Shown piece after piece: positions 27,201-38,493 of a stretch of DNA of 64,000 nucleotides (positions within the stretch are counted from its first letter, which is position 1; the number at the start of each line of letters is the position of its first letter). The notes under the pieces were generated by a model, which ran no database searches, was not told the DNA's origin, and worked only from the letters and a program-made list of their open reading frames with translations. The stretch is from NCBI GenBank assembly GCA_963556695.1, contig CAUWAG010000007.1, positions 4,586,818 through 4,650,817 on the forward strand. Direction: 5' to 3'. The DNA is from Anthostomella pinea (taxonomy: Eukaryota > Ascomycota > Sordariomycetes > Xylariales > Xylariaceae). The translations under genes and the position numbers were made by a program.

Positions 27201-27402
27201 CCAGTGCAGCGGATGCAGCATGCAGCTGGGAATAGGGGATCTTGACCCTCTCTCCCTGAGCAGACAGGAAGTCGATAGCAGGTGTGCCATCAATGTCGGA
27301 CAGTGATACCAGGTCGTGCAGAAGCACCGGCCCCCCAAGCGTCTTAGGGCTTGCGTTGAAGATGGAGAGACCCTCGGATTGCGGTGCTGGTGCTGGTGCC
27401 AT
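12278..27402 (-). CDS. sidC: Ferrichrome-type siderophore synthetase (SidC/NPS2-like NRPS)
   Basis: A giant non-ribosomal peptide synthetase of about 4,919 residues in seven exons: 26402-27402, 23600-26347, 23162-23541, 21003-23110, 20877-20947, 12508-20824, 12278-12412. Domain order is A1 (~25-560), T1 (Ser ~578), C1 (HHSIYDG ~783), A2 (~1090-1590), T2 (~1653), C2 (HHAIYDG ~1860), T3 (~2206), C3 (HHALYDA ~2414), A3 (~2721-3222), T4 (~3287), C4 (FHAVYDA ~3501), T5 (~3847), C5 (AHALYDG ~4054), T6 (~4404), C6 (HHALYDG ~4607). Every T domain keeps its (L/I)DS serine and every C domain keeps the second, catalytic His. The A domains retain YTSG(S/T)TG, YGP(T/S)E and a C-terminal Lys. The terminal T-C-T-C repeat marks ferrichrome synthetases, which join N5-acyl-N5-hydroxyornithine with Gly/Ser/Ala. 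Start 27402 is the first ATG; an in-frame GTG lies nine bases upstream. Confidence 0.95.
20825..21002 (-). other. Two short introns and a 71-base micro-exon inside the siderophore synthetase
   Basis: Introns 20948-21002 (55 bases) and 20825-20876 (52 bases) flank the exon 20877-20947. Without them the frame hits stops in the middle of condensation domain C2. With them the protein reads GAMDV-PIVCEVVPSKVDD and HRDP-SLFSHQTLLTIAE, restoring the C-terminal half of that domain. This is the least obvious part of the gene model. Confidence 0.8.
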
Positions 27403-28089
27403 TGGGACCACTGCGCGAGATGTCTCGCGTCACGTTCGCCTTGGCACTCCAGCAGCGTGCGGTCCTATCATGCTGCGGTGAGCTCGGAAAACAATGCTGC
27501 CGCTCGTTCGAGAGACGGCTAGGGACTGGAAGCTGTAATCCGGCCGGAAGTCGCCCGCTTCTGCAGAGGCAATGGAGATGCCGTGTCTCGTCTCGGGCGA
27601 TGTGACGAAGTGTATAACCTGAGACCATGAGCCAATCAGACACGCACATGAAGATGCATATCGCCCTACCTCTGCTGCAGGTAGCTGACTGCGATACCAA
27701 GCTCTTGGATTCGGCAGATCACAGCACAAGGCTATCTGCATCTAAGGTCTATGTGCCTTGACGTCCGGTGAAGAAGGTGAGGTAATTTCGAGCCGGGACA
27801 AAGGTACCTTGTCCAGGCGCGTCGTGATCACTACGGGTCCGCTGCCCGCCGTATGACCTGTGCCGTGACGTGTAGAGGTATATAAGAAGGACGCAAGTGA
27901 ATATGAGTTCCCGAACAAGACTGATGGACGACGTAGCTTCGTCGTGTTGGCGCTCGTCAAATCTATGGATTGTGGTACGAGTAGGTACGCAGGTTGGTGT
28001 GTGCCCAGTTGAACGCAGTGCCCACGACAACCTTAGAAATTGAAGCCCGGCGATGCTCGGCCTAAGAGCCCTGAAGGGTAGATTAGTGC
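27403..28089. promoter_or_regulatory. Upstream region of the siderophore synthetase
   Basis: This interval lies directly 5' of the minus-strand synthetase and ends at the left target duplication of the hAT-like element. I see no gene and no exact ATCWGATAA site here; the closest such sites lie beyond the element at 31101-31119. Confidence 0.45.
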
Positions 28090-30106
28090 GAGCCCGACTA
28101 TTAGGGCAGTGTGCCTGCAACTATCCGGGCAGTATACCCACTTATATCTGAGATTAAGCTAATTAAAGCCCGTAACCTAGTGGTCTGTGCACCTACACAA
28201 CCACTAGCGTATATTCTTCGCTTTTTAGATTTTAATTGTTATAATTATAATTATAGCTCTTTTATGATCTATATATACGCGCGTGCGTCTATGAATACAG
28301 TAGAAAAAGCTTTAATTTTAACGTAGCTATTTGATTTAAAGCGCCGAACTCGTTATAAACCAGCCTTGTAATATTATTTTTAACCTTACTAATAATAGTT
28401 TATAAAGCAGACTTTCTTACGAGTTAACAAAGACTTTAATAAACTTTATATACGCTTTTACTGCGAATTATAACTTTTAAGTAATATAAAGGTAAAAAAC
28501 TAATAAAAGTCGGCGTATATACGTGTTTAAGCGTCGTTTACGATTAAAATACTATATAAAAAAGTAAAAATTACGGCATTTAAAACCTTAACCTTAAAAG
28601 ATCGATGTGACGGTATACAGCCGTAGCCACCTAGATAGATAGATGCTGAGTCATCAGATCACATGTAGATTAGATAAGAACACCACCATATGTGCTGCAG
28701 CTATTCGGGTGCACGCACACCTGGATTCCTTTCCTTCCTTACCTTGTTATTTTGGGAATACAACACCAGATTCCAATACACCGCCGCAGGTATCGTGACA
28801 ATCGATTATTTTTTAAAAAGTGTTTTTTTACCTTATAAAGTAATACTATAATATTTACCGCTAACGTCGTGCTTTTATTCCTTTATTACGTTAAAAGCCT
28901 TTATAGTAAAAGTTTATAACAGATATTGATAATAACGATAATAATCAAACAACGCCTAGCCGTAATTATAGCTATAATCGCCTTTTATAGCGCCTTTAAA
29001 AAAGAAGTGTGATAACTATTATAACCATTATAACAAGTAGTTAAAAAAGAAGGAATATACTAGGTTAAAATATCGGCGTTATTGAGTTAATAACGCATAG
29101 CAGACCTTGTAATCGCCTTTATAACACGCGTAAAAATATTACTTATTGTCAGATGTTAGATCCCAGATATGGTGCCCTTAGATGCAGTACCCACTAGGGG
29201 GCTGTCAAAGGAACAGTGGATCTACCCTAGTATAGTGCAGTATAGTATTTAGCTGTAGAATAGCCCTGCCAAGCATACTTGAGAATGACAACAACGTTTG
29301 CAGCGACTGCTCACACCCCCAAGGCTTGTGACCCTTCTAGAATCTTACACTTATAAAAGTATTATACGTTAAAAAATATCATTAAAAGAACTATTTATAA
29401 AGGTATTACGCGTGAAAAAAATGTTTATAAAGGTATTACTTGTAAAGCTATTTATAATAACACGAAGTTTTCATTTATTTAAAATATTATTACTTTTCTC
29501 CGTTAATAATAGTAATAAATAGCTATTTTAATAGCTATTTTAACTGTTATTTAAAGCGATAACGACCCGTTTAAAAAGAAAGAAACTACATTAATATTAA
29601 TAACGTGTTAATTGTCACGATGCCTGCGGCGTTGTGTAGGAATCTGGTGTTGTATTCTAAAAATAACAAGGTGAGGAAGAAAAGAGAAGCCAGCCAAGTG
29701 TGGTGCGTATACCCAACTTATGTGGTGGTCCCGTTCCTTGGCTAATCTACACGTGACCTGATGACTCAGCATCTAACCAGGTGGATACAGCTGTACACCG
29801 TCACATTAATAAATATAGTTGATTTTATAAATGTTAAGAAAAAGCGTAAATAAGGGCGAAAACGGACCAATTAAAGCTTTAAACAGGCCGCATTTACATA
29901 ATCTTAATAGTAATATATAAGCAATTAACGAGATTTAACTAATTTAAATAAATAAAGGCGAATACAGTCGACCATAATAATAAAAATCTAAAGGGGCGAC
30001 AGAGTGCATGCCTTCTTAAACGCTGCGCTTTGATTGGCTTAATTCCAGATATAAGTGGGTACACTGCCCAGATAGTTGCAGGCACACTGCCCTAATAGTT
30101 GGGCTC
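28090..30106. mobile_element. Decayed hAT-like DNA transposon, 2,017 bases, no coding capacity
   Basis: The ends are long inverted repeats of about 85 bases beginning GAGCCC(G/A)ACTATTAGGG and running to about ATTAAGC(T/C)AAT(T/C)AAAGC. They are flanked by an identical 8-bp direct repeat ATTAGTGC at 28082-28089 and 30107-30114, the target-duplication length typical of hAT elements. The differences between the two ends are almost all transitions (C/T, G/A), and the interior is extremely AT-rich with many TpA steps, consistent with RIP. No transposase frame survives. The element sits between the synthetase and the ornithine monooxygenase and separates their promoters. Confidence 0.82.
28606..29805. 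mobile_element. Nested inverted-repeat element, about 1,200 bases
   Basis: Inside the hAT-like element a second pair of imperfect inverted repeats of about 200 bases starts TGTGACGGT(A/G)TACAGC at both ends (28606-28805 and 29605-29805). Both arms share stretches such as GATGCTGAGTCATCAG and ACAACACCAGATTCC. The centre is mostly AT-rich, with one normal-composition island near 29150-29340. Long terminal repeats suggest a Mutator-like or foldback element. I could not see a clear target duplication, possibly because of decay. The TGTGACGG end also occurs at 58817-59000. Confidence 0.65.
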
Positions 30107-31100
30107 ATTAGTGCAGAGAGTAGCGGATACTCCCGTACGTCCAGCGACGGCAGGCGCGGTCATGGACAGTGCGCTAGAGCCCGGATCTTTCAACCGGCAC
30201 TGTGTTTCTTGCTGTCGTACACCTGGCACCTGCATGTTAAGCAGTGACTCCAGCTGCCCAGCTTTGCCTCTCAGTTGTATCGACAGTGTCCATTCTTCAG
30301 ACAGGCAGACAGCACAGCTCTGGCAGTCACCACACCACAACAACAGCCACTCTCAATTGAATATCCCCGCTATCACTCGTTGATAACATAATCAGAAAAT
30401 ATTAAAAGAAAGCGCTTGCAATATTGGATTGATCGATGTTTAAAAACTAACATATTGTCTATGCCATTGTTGAGAAATGGGGGAGAGAAGATGGTAAGGT
30501 GGTTATGTAGGCTATGGAAGGTTTCTTGCATATCCTGTCTGACAGGTCGGGCGTTTTGGATTCCCAAAAGGGATAAGGTTGTTTGAAACGTCGTCGACGG
30601 GAAGTAATCAAGGACTCTTCTCTCATCCTAGAGCACCAGCAGCACATCACATGAGATTGATTGCGTTCTTGCATCGCTCGCTTATAGCAGTCTCACTGAT
30701 ACCCTGCCTGCCTCAGCGAGGTAAAGCTCCTGTTTCGTGCATCGTTATGCCCCCGCGGTCACATTCGAACAGTTCGTTCAGGGCTGCAAGGCGTCGTCGA
30801 CCCATTCTCGAAAACCCCTCAAAAGCAGGACTCATCTCCGACATTCTCTCGCCGCTAGATACGACCCATAACGCTATTACTCATTTGACAGAAGTGACAG
30901 ACTAGGCACACAACCTGCCAATGCCGGTCTTCGCTACCTTCCCGCTTGAGACTTGAGAAGTTCCATGAGTCTTGACTCCTGACCTGGTCAGCTGGTCCGA
31001 TACTGGTCCAGCACCCCAGCGCCGCCAAGCCCGTCGTTGCTGCCCATGGTCCAGAGTATCCAGGGATCCATGGGTGCATGCAGCATGATCCAGCATGATC

Positions 31101-31119
31101 TTATCAGATCATCAGATAA
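31101..31119. promoter_or_regulatory. Paired iron-responsive GATA (SreA-type) sites
   Basis: TTATCAGAT at 31101-31109 is the reverse complement of ATCTGATAA, and ATCAGATAA lies at 31111-31119. Both match ATCWGATAA, the extended site bound by fungal siderophore repressors (SreA/SRE/Urbs1 family). They are in opposite orientation one base apart, an arrangement that suits a two-zinc-finger repressor. They lie about 2.0 kb upstream of the monooxygenase. Confidence 0.7.
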
Positions 31120-32068
31120 AATCTCATCGCCCAATCATCATCATCACGGCCCTTCTTGGGCATCCATCAGAGTGGACCTGACCTCTAGGACTCTGGAGCC
31201 GCCTCCACCGGTGCTCTCCATCGACACCGGCGTGACCTGTCCCTCCTCGGCTGTAGACAATATGCAAGAAGAAAATTTTGCGCACTGCCATCTATTGCAT
31301 GGCTGGTGTAGGTGCACCCTCCCGACGAGCTCGCCATGTCGCCTTGGTCTGCTTCGACGCATCTGCAGGGTTCCATATCACTGTTGATACTCCGGCATAT
31401 TCGAGAGAGTGAAATTGATAACGGGCGCGGGACTACTACCATCGCTTGGGAACAAGTGTTCAACAGCAGATATATGCTCCACTCATCTATTCATATCCGG
31501 ACTCTGGACGACTTTCTCTGCCACTCACACACATATGGGCGATGGGCACCAGAACTGGGTTCCCCAGATGGCTGGTCGCCGTCTGATCTCCCAGGTAATA
31601 GTAAAGCCAGGGCTGCCAGAGACTCACCATCACTGATTGTCCAGGTATGGCAGTTTCGGCCGGGCCACGAGCAAGAATCCACATCGTTTCTCTCAAGACG
31701 AAGTGTTACTACGCGTCCCCCCTCCGTTTCCCGCAGGAGTGGGACACCCGCAACCCCGGAATCCGAATAGCTGACGCTCGTGCCGTCTACACTATATGCG
31801 CAGGAGGTTCCCACAAAATGTGGTTTGGCTACAACCGCTACGCAGGTTAGTTGTGCATTCCCGCGAATCACCTTCTAGCTAGGCTGGGTGCTTTGCGATA
31901 CACTACGGCGCGTGCTGGCTGGCTTTCTCCCGGGGTAATCTATCATCTGTGTATTTGGAAACAATGCAGAGATTTTCGATCTACAAGGGCAGAGAATGGA
32001 GCGCCGGCCAGCCGCAACCGGCACCGGCATCTCGTCACTAGCCTCAACGAGTCTCATGCAGATCCATC

Positions 32069-32077
32069 TTATCTGAT
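32069..32077 (-). promoter_or_regulatory. Third iron-responsive GATA site
   Basis: TTATCTGAT is the reverse complement of ATCAGATAA, an exact ATCWGATAA match. It lies about 1.05 kb upstream of the ornithine monooxygenase start codon. Confidence 0.6.
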
Positions 32078-33122
32078 CCGAAGATAATGCCGATGTCGCC
32101 CCCTGACGCTCGGCGTCCCCCACTTGGCTGCATCGAATCGTCTGCATCCACCTGTCTCTGCCGGCCCGCGCGCCCTGGTGAGCGCAAGTCTACCTCTGTC
32201 TTTGGTACATGTAGGTATCAGCTATCAACGATCAACTCTGCCTCCTTCTGGCCGAGGGAACGTGTTCCTGCCAGAGACACACGGCGTAGACAAGTGTCGA
32301 GGCCGTTGATGCTCCCTGGATTACCGTCTGTTCAGGCGTGCATGGCATACATGCTAGGATGGAGGAAAGTGTCTCTTTCTGCACTACAGTGTAGGCCTAC
32401 ACTATGTTCATCAATGGCCTTGAGCTCCAAGGTCGACTTGGCTTGTTACCGTTGACACTCCGGTCAGCCGGTCAGCCTGCTGAAGCACAGAGGTGGGTGG
32501 AGGTGATCAGTAGCGGTGGATCTCCGAGAAATCATGTTGTGTGCCCGACCAATGAATGCACATTGAACGCTCACGGCAACGATAGAAGCCAACGTCTTCC
32601 TCAACCCGCCCAGCCCGCCCAGCCCGCCCAAGCCTAAGGGTCTTTTTACCCATGGCGCCAGAATTGAACTTACGATGCCGCCCGGGACCAGGGTACTTCA
32701 CTGGCAGCATGCTGTATCCTGCCCTGTGTCTTCAGGCTTGGCCAGGAACGAGCTAGGTTGCGTCACGGTGCCGCAAGTCGCAGCAATGAAACGACCATGT
32801 CATTATTACCTGGGTATTTGACGTTCACCGTCCCCGGACCATCGGATCCAGAGACTGCCTCCTTCTCTAGGGTCCTCCTCATCAGCTGTCGTCCATCTAT
32901 CTTCGCCTTACGTGCTTGGACGTGGCTATCAACGGCCTAGAGTTAGCTCATCTGCGACGTTGTATTCTCATTTCTCTAACCTCACCACCAGCCCCTCTGG
33001 AGGTTTGCAACCGACTCGAACACGTGCTAACGAAGTGAACAGAGTCCTGGTTACACTCGCTGTCTCTGCTGGCGCGCCTCGCGTCGTGACACCTTTGCTC
33101 GACACTCTACGGGCACTCCGCC

Positions 33123-34895
33123 ATGGCGCCGCACAGTCTGATGGATAGCCATTACGATGGTCAAACCAGTGGAGAGCATGCCTTACAGACCAACAGAATC
33201 GACCATTTGACTCAAGCCGGGAACGGGAAGTCTACCTGCAACAAAACTCACCTGCGAAGAACACCATCCGCGGAAGTCCATGACCTCATCTGTGTTGGGT
33301 TTGGCCCGGCGAGTCTGGCTGTCGCGGTGGCTCTCCATGATTCCATAGACGGCGGCAAGCTATCCGACTCGGCCGGGGCATCGCCGCCGAAAGTTCTGTT
33401 TCTGGAGAAACAGTCGCGCTTCGCATGGCATGCGGGAATGCTCTTACCGGGTGCAAAGATGCAGATATCCTTCATCAAAGACATGGCGACCTTGCGAGAT
33501 CCAACCTCCAAATTCACCTTCCTGAATTATTTACACCAGAACGGACGGCTTGTGGAGTTCACCAACTTGAGCACCTTTCTCCCCGCACGGGTTGAGTACG
33601 AAGATTACCTACGCTGGTGTGCCGCATCATTCGACGACGTTGTGCAGTACGGCAGCGAGGTCGTCTCGTTATCCCCTGTCCAGCCCGCCGACTCGTCCGA
33701 GCCAGTATCAACCTTCTCGGTCACCTCCAAGGATGTCAAGTCAGGGTCCCTCACGACCCATCGGGCCAAAAACGTGCTCGTCGCCATTGGTGGACAGCCC
33801 TCGATACCGAAATGCCTGCCCTCGAATCACCCTCAAGTTGTTCACTCGTCTCAGTATGCGCATCTAGTTCCAAAGACCCTGAACCAACCAGAGGCTCCGT
33901 ACCGTGTGGCCGTCATCGGCGCTGGACAAAGCGCGGCGGAGATATTCAACAACATCCAGACCCTCTATCCAAATTCCCACACAGCGCTGGTCATGCGCTC
34001 GGAGTTTCTAAAGCCCAGCGACGACTCGCCATTGTGAGTGAGCATTGAATGACCACCATCCATACCCTCATATACCCTCATATACCCCTACTCACTTACA
34101 TGCGTGGCTTATACCACCATGATCTGGTGCTGACTGGCTTCAGTGTCAATTCCATATTCAACCCCGAGTATGTTGACTCTCTCTACCCGAGGCCGGCAGA
34201 ATTGCGGCAGTCTCTGCTGGCGGATGCACGAAGCACCAACTACGGTGTCGTCCGCCTGGAGCTCATTGAGCGCTTGTACGAGAAGATGTATGACCAGAGA
34301 CGGGACATTGGCAGCGACGAGAAGAAATGGCCCCATCGCATCTTGGGTGCTACCGATATTGTGGGGTTCGAGAGCCAGTCTGGGAAAGCCCGCCTAATGT
34401 TCCGGCCCCTGAGCGAGGCCAAACGCTCAGCGGGTGATTGTGGACAGAACGACGTGTGCGACGGTGCATCTGGAGACGAGTTCCTCGAAGTAGACCTGGT
34501 CGTCGCAGCAACAGGCTACAAGAGACAATCGCACTTGACCATGATGGAAGACATGGCGACCTTGTTACCGGAGGCCGGCGAGACCAGTGGAGTACCGGCA
34601 ACCAACGGACTGAAACCCAAAGCCGCCGAAGCCAAGATCAAAGACCGTCCGGTAAGAGTATCACGAGACTACAGCGTGCAGTTTGCTCCGGGTAAAGTAT
34701 CAGCGGGATCTGGCGTCTGGCTTCAAGGTTGCTGTGAAGGAACGCATGGGGTGAGTATCCCGCCAATGCTTCGCTTGGTGACACCCAATGCTGACGTACG
34801 TCCCACTCTAGTTGAGCGATACCCTGCTGTCTATCTTGGCCACTCGCTCGGGAGAGATTGTCAATTCGATATTCAGCGACCGCAAATCCAAGTAG
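33123..34895 (+). CDS. sidA: L-ornithine N5-monooxygenase (SidA-type)
   Basis: FAD/NADPH-dependent enzyme that hydroxylates L-ornithine at N5, the first committed step of hydroxamate siderophore synthesis. Three exons (33123-34033, 34144-34750, 34812-34895) give 533 residues. Visible motifs are the FAD site [18 protein letters not shown], the substrate-side [20 protein letters not shown], the NADPH site [29 protein letters not shown], and [12 protein letters not shown] near the C-terminus. The final exon supplies the conserved [12 protein letters not shown] end only after removal of the intron 34751-34811. It lies divergent to the ferrichrome-type synthetase, so the two are probably co-regulated by iron through the GATA sites between them. 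No transacylase, transporter or esterase gene lies in the window. Confidence 0.95.
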
Positions 34896-36061
34896 TCATT
34901 GTCCAGGGAACAGCCAAAGAACCTGCAGCTCATCAGAGAGACTCACTCTGTCGAGTCGGACCGATACCACGTGGCAGTTACAGAGGGAAAAGGGGGTTAG
35001 AATAGCTGGAATTGACATAGACGCTGCTTTAAAGGCGGCACTACGGTCCGCATTCAATTTTTCGCGGCCACGAGCGTTGGGCAAGCTGACTTCAAACTTG
35101 AATTAATCTACATGAGCAAGACTCAGGCTACACGGTGCATGAATACCCATTGATGTGCACTCAACTTAGGCTGCAAGACGGAGACGAAGAGATAAGTCAA
35201 GGTAGGCTGTGAAGCGAACAATCAGTCATGACGTGCCCTTAGCAGGGCGTGTACACCAACTATTTACATGTTGGCAAGGACAACTGCTGATAGGCTAGGC
35301 TGCAAGATTCAATAGGGTTGGTGCCCGTACCCCGAGGATGGAAGCCCGCTTACTGGCATCACCATGCACGCCGATCTCCAAGTCCAGCTGACCGGCTATG
35401 TCAGTATCGATGCGGTCTAGGTGGTGTGTAGCCGGTTGATCGCTCGTCATACGCATTCTGTTGGACGTCAGCTGGGATTCTGGCAGAGCGGAACGCCGTA
35501 CATTCCCATGTGATACGGCCATGAGGGCATGGGGGCCGAGTGAGGTATGCAGGCAATATGGTGTGTGCTCCGGGCGGCATGGCCAAGATAGGGGGCGAAG
35601 TTCATCAAAAATACCAACGTACTGGTCCCAGCCTCTCGGGATTCTCTACGGATTGGCCGAGCCTCTTCGGAATGTGTACGGGCCGAACTCCAGCCTCCAA
35701 CACGGGTCCTCGGATTGGATCAAATCAATTTGAGATTTTCTCTCTTTTCGTGTTGGTGCAAGCTGCACTGACACCACCAACAGAGACGAGTAGGGGTCCA
35801 GGAATCCCATAAATGACTGCACAGCAGAAAGTTGGTACACGTATATAGAATGCTTCGCCCCACACGCATTCGCCAGCGAAGACTTCGTCGTTGGGTTTCG
35901 CTGACCAAGGCGACATCTTCCCAATTCCTTGGTCCCTTTACCAATTGTCGGTTTATATATATCCTTGCTGCTTCCGTGCGTTTGAAAATGGCCTCTTTAC
36001 GATCCTCAGCGCCACCCTTCACCGTATTCCCTCCAGCCTCACCGCCGCACATCACGTCAAT
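34896..36061. other. Intergenic region after the ornithine monooxygenase
   Basis: No supported gene. Open frames in 35461-35924 lack introns and domains. The right part (35891-36061) is in frame with the SulP pseudogene and may contain its first codons. Confidence 0.4.
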
Positions 36062-37384
36062 ATGAACATTTTGCTAGGGTCGCACACCGGGTCAAGACTC
36101 GCCGAACTTTCTTTGGCCAAGTTAGTCAGCGGCACTCCAGCCATAGCACTGGGTTTCACATTGAATCTTCTTGACCTAGTGTCTACTGGTATGCTGGTGT
36201 TTCCCAGTTACGCCGAGTCTGGTTTTCATGATGTTTAGTCATCGGGTATGTCGATTTTTCTAGTGAGCATAATCACCGGCCAGCTTGCTTTGACATTAGG
36301 TGGCTCCGAGTTCAGAGGTGCGCTTGGGTCGATGCTCATTGAGGTGCTCCCTTTCTTAAGACAAATCGCGCACGACATCCATCGGCGGCTTGGCCAGGAT
36401 AGCGATGCTTTGATACCCACGACACTCGCAGCATATGCCCTCTGCAGTCTGATAATGGGGGTAGTGTTTTTCGGGCTGGGTGTCCTACGATGCGGATTCT
36501 TGGTCGCTTATTTCCCCACGACCGTACTGACAGGTGTTGTTGGTTTGTACAGTGCTATAGCCCCATGGTCATTTACCAACTGCTAATCTGCTTGTGATTA
36601 TAGGGAGTATTGGTGTGCAGCTTTTCCTGGTCTCCCTCGAACTGTCCCTGCCTGCATCGAGCATGGAGTCTGATTGGCATAGAGTAGCCATGCCTCTACT
36701 CAACACCCGACATATCGGATTACTATTCGCTACCATAGTCCCTACCATACTACTGTTGGTCTCAATTCGCGCCGATGTCATCAGCAGAACCACCAGAGGA
36801 CTCACTCGGAGCTCACTATACATTCCCGTCTTCATAGCGTCTCTCACAGCTTTATTTTTGGGTTGGCGCTGCTTGTACATCTCATGTTAACAGAGAAGGA
36901 CTGACGTCACTGCGGGAAGAAGGATGGCTGTTCCAAGCTCCCACAGACATGGACTTCTCTCATGTTCTTTCTGCGGCCAATTACTGGAAGCTTTACGACT
37001 TCTCCAATATTCATTGGAACGCTATTGCAAGCTCGGTGGGAAACATTGCCGTTCTGGTCCTCATCGGTGTGCTAAATCTGCCAATTGCCATATCGGCTTT
37101 GAACTATTCGCTACTAACACCGTCGACCAATATCGATCGCGAACTCCTGGGAAACGCCGCTGGGAACATCATGGCTGGTGTGGTTGGATCGGTGCCCAAC
37201 CTCATAGTGAGTGACTGTGCTCCCAGTTATACTTGAAGGGGCTGATGTATTTGGTACAGGTATTCTCCTATACAAAGCTCTTCGTCCATGCCCGTGGTGG
37301 TCGACTGGAATCCTTTGTGGTGCTGATACTCACGACTTCCCTTCTCTTCATACAGCCGTTCATTCTGCCTTACATTCCCACAAT

Positions 37385-37590
37385 GGATAGATAGCTTTTC
37401 TTGAAGGACCAGATGGATGACCCCAAAGTCATACAGCCGCAACAACGGGGATGGGCTCGTGAGCGGCACTGACTGTACTTATTATCTTGATACCTCCACA
37501 ACCCTGCGATGCAGAGGCTCTGGGAGGTGTGGTTTGCACTACTGAGGAGCGATCCCCCACGTTAAATACAATCATCATCATCATCATCAT
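37385..37590 (+). mobile_element. 5'-truncated non-LTR (LINE) copy with (ATC)n tail inside the SulP gene
   Basis: About 206 bases starting GGATAGATAGCTTTTC and ending ACGTTAAATACA followed by a run of ATC triplets. It is flanked by an exact 12-bp direct repeat CATTCCCACAAT (37373-37384 and 37591-37602), the mark of target-primed reverse transcription. The same sequence lies at 61317-61507, right after a LINE reading frame, so this copy is only the LINE 3' untranslated region. Excising it restores the reading frame LPYIPTIAAAVL of the host gene. Confidence 0.85.
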
Positions 37591-38493
37591 CATTCCCACA
37601 ATAGCTGCCGCTGTACTGGTATGCTTCATAAGCTTGGATCTGAATTTCGAGGCTACTTTCGTGCTGCGGGTCTACTTGCTTGGCTAGAGTACTGCATCGT
37701 GCTTGGTACACTGACGGCTTGTACCTTCTTGGGCTTCGCCGTTGGGCTTGGCGTAGGAGTGGCACTTGCGCTGTTGGTGCATGTAGGGTACAGCATCCTG
37801 GATTCGGTACGGACACCGAAATATACTTCATTCGGAGAAGTACAGAGCTGATGTTGACGTAGAAACCACGGGTCGGGGAGTCAAGTCCTCAAACCGGCTC
37901 TGAGCAGCATCGGAAAGCGTCGCCGCGGCTTCGAGCAGGATACCGTAAAGTCGCTGCGAGTGAAACCAACAAGGGGCCGCTAGCTATGGTAGAGGAACCA
38001 GGAAGTTCACAGGAGAGTTGTAGCGTATCCAGTGAGACGATGCCGCCCAATATCGATATAATCACGCTGTCTGGGTATAGCTGCAAGTCGTCCCATATCC
38101 ACCTGTTTTGCTGGTAGAAGCCGCTGACTAGTTGCAGTCTTCGGGACAATCCCTTCGTTCGAGCACCGACTCGATATTGCTGTACGACAAATAAGCCCGG
38201 CTCGTGGCTTGTCGTCATTGATCTGTCTGACGTCCATCGCATAGAAACTAAGATGGGACAAGTTCTCGTGCAAAGGAGGCATCAGGTGGAGATGTATCAG
38301 CCTGAGATTTCAGTTGTTGCGTCGGGGATCGCACCAGGGTCCGGAGTCCACTCCGACCTTGAACGTGCTGGGCTCCAGCTCAACTGGGTAGTCGAGGAAG
38401 AAGAACGCCAGGTGATTACTCAAGCGAGTAGTCATATGACAGCGTTTCGCAGTTGCCGGGAAGCAATAGCCTGGCACGCCGAGTGGACTGAAG

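Larger units (their letters stand above)
30115..33122. promoter_or_regulatory. Siderophore intergenic/regulatory region upstream of the ornithine monooxygenase
   Basis: About 3 kb with no credible gene. Its composition is normal, unlike the adjacent element. The open frames show no domains, no conserved splicing and no signal peptide. It carries the three iron-GATA sites listed separately. Confidence 0.5.

Noticed and set aside
31312..31871. Open frames of 126-152 residues in the siderophore intergenic region
   Set aside because: Low-complexity composition, no recognisable domain or intron structure, and frames open on both strands.
32636..32710. tRNA-like sequence on the minus strand with GTTCAATTC
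   Set aside because: The T-stem pairs poorly and no acceptor or D arm can be built.
37561..37590. A simple (ATC)n microsatellite
   Set aside because: It is the tail of the LINE insertion: it sits exactly between the element's conserved end and the right target duplication.
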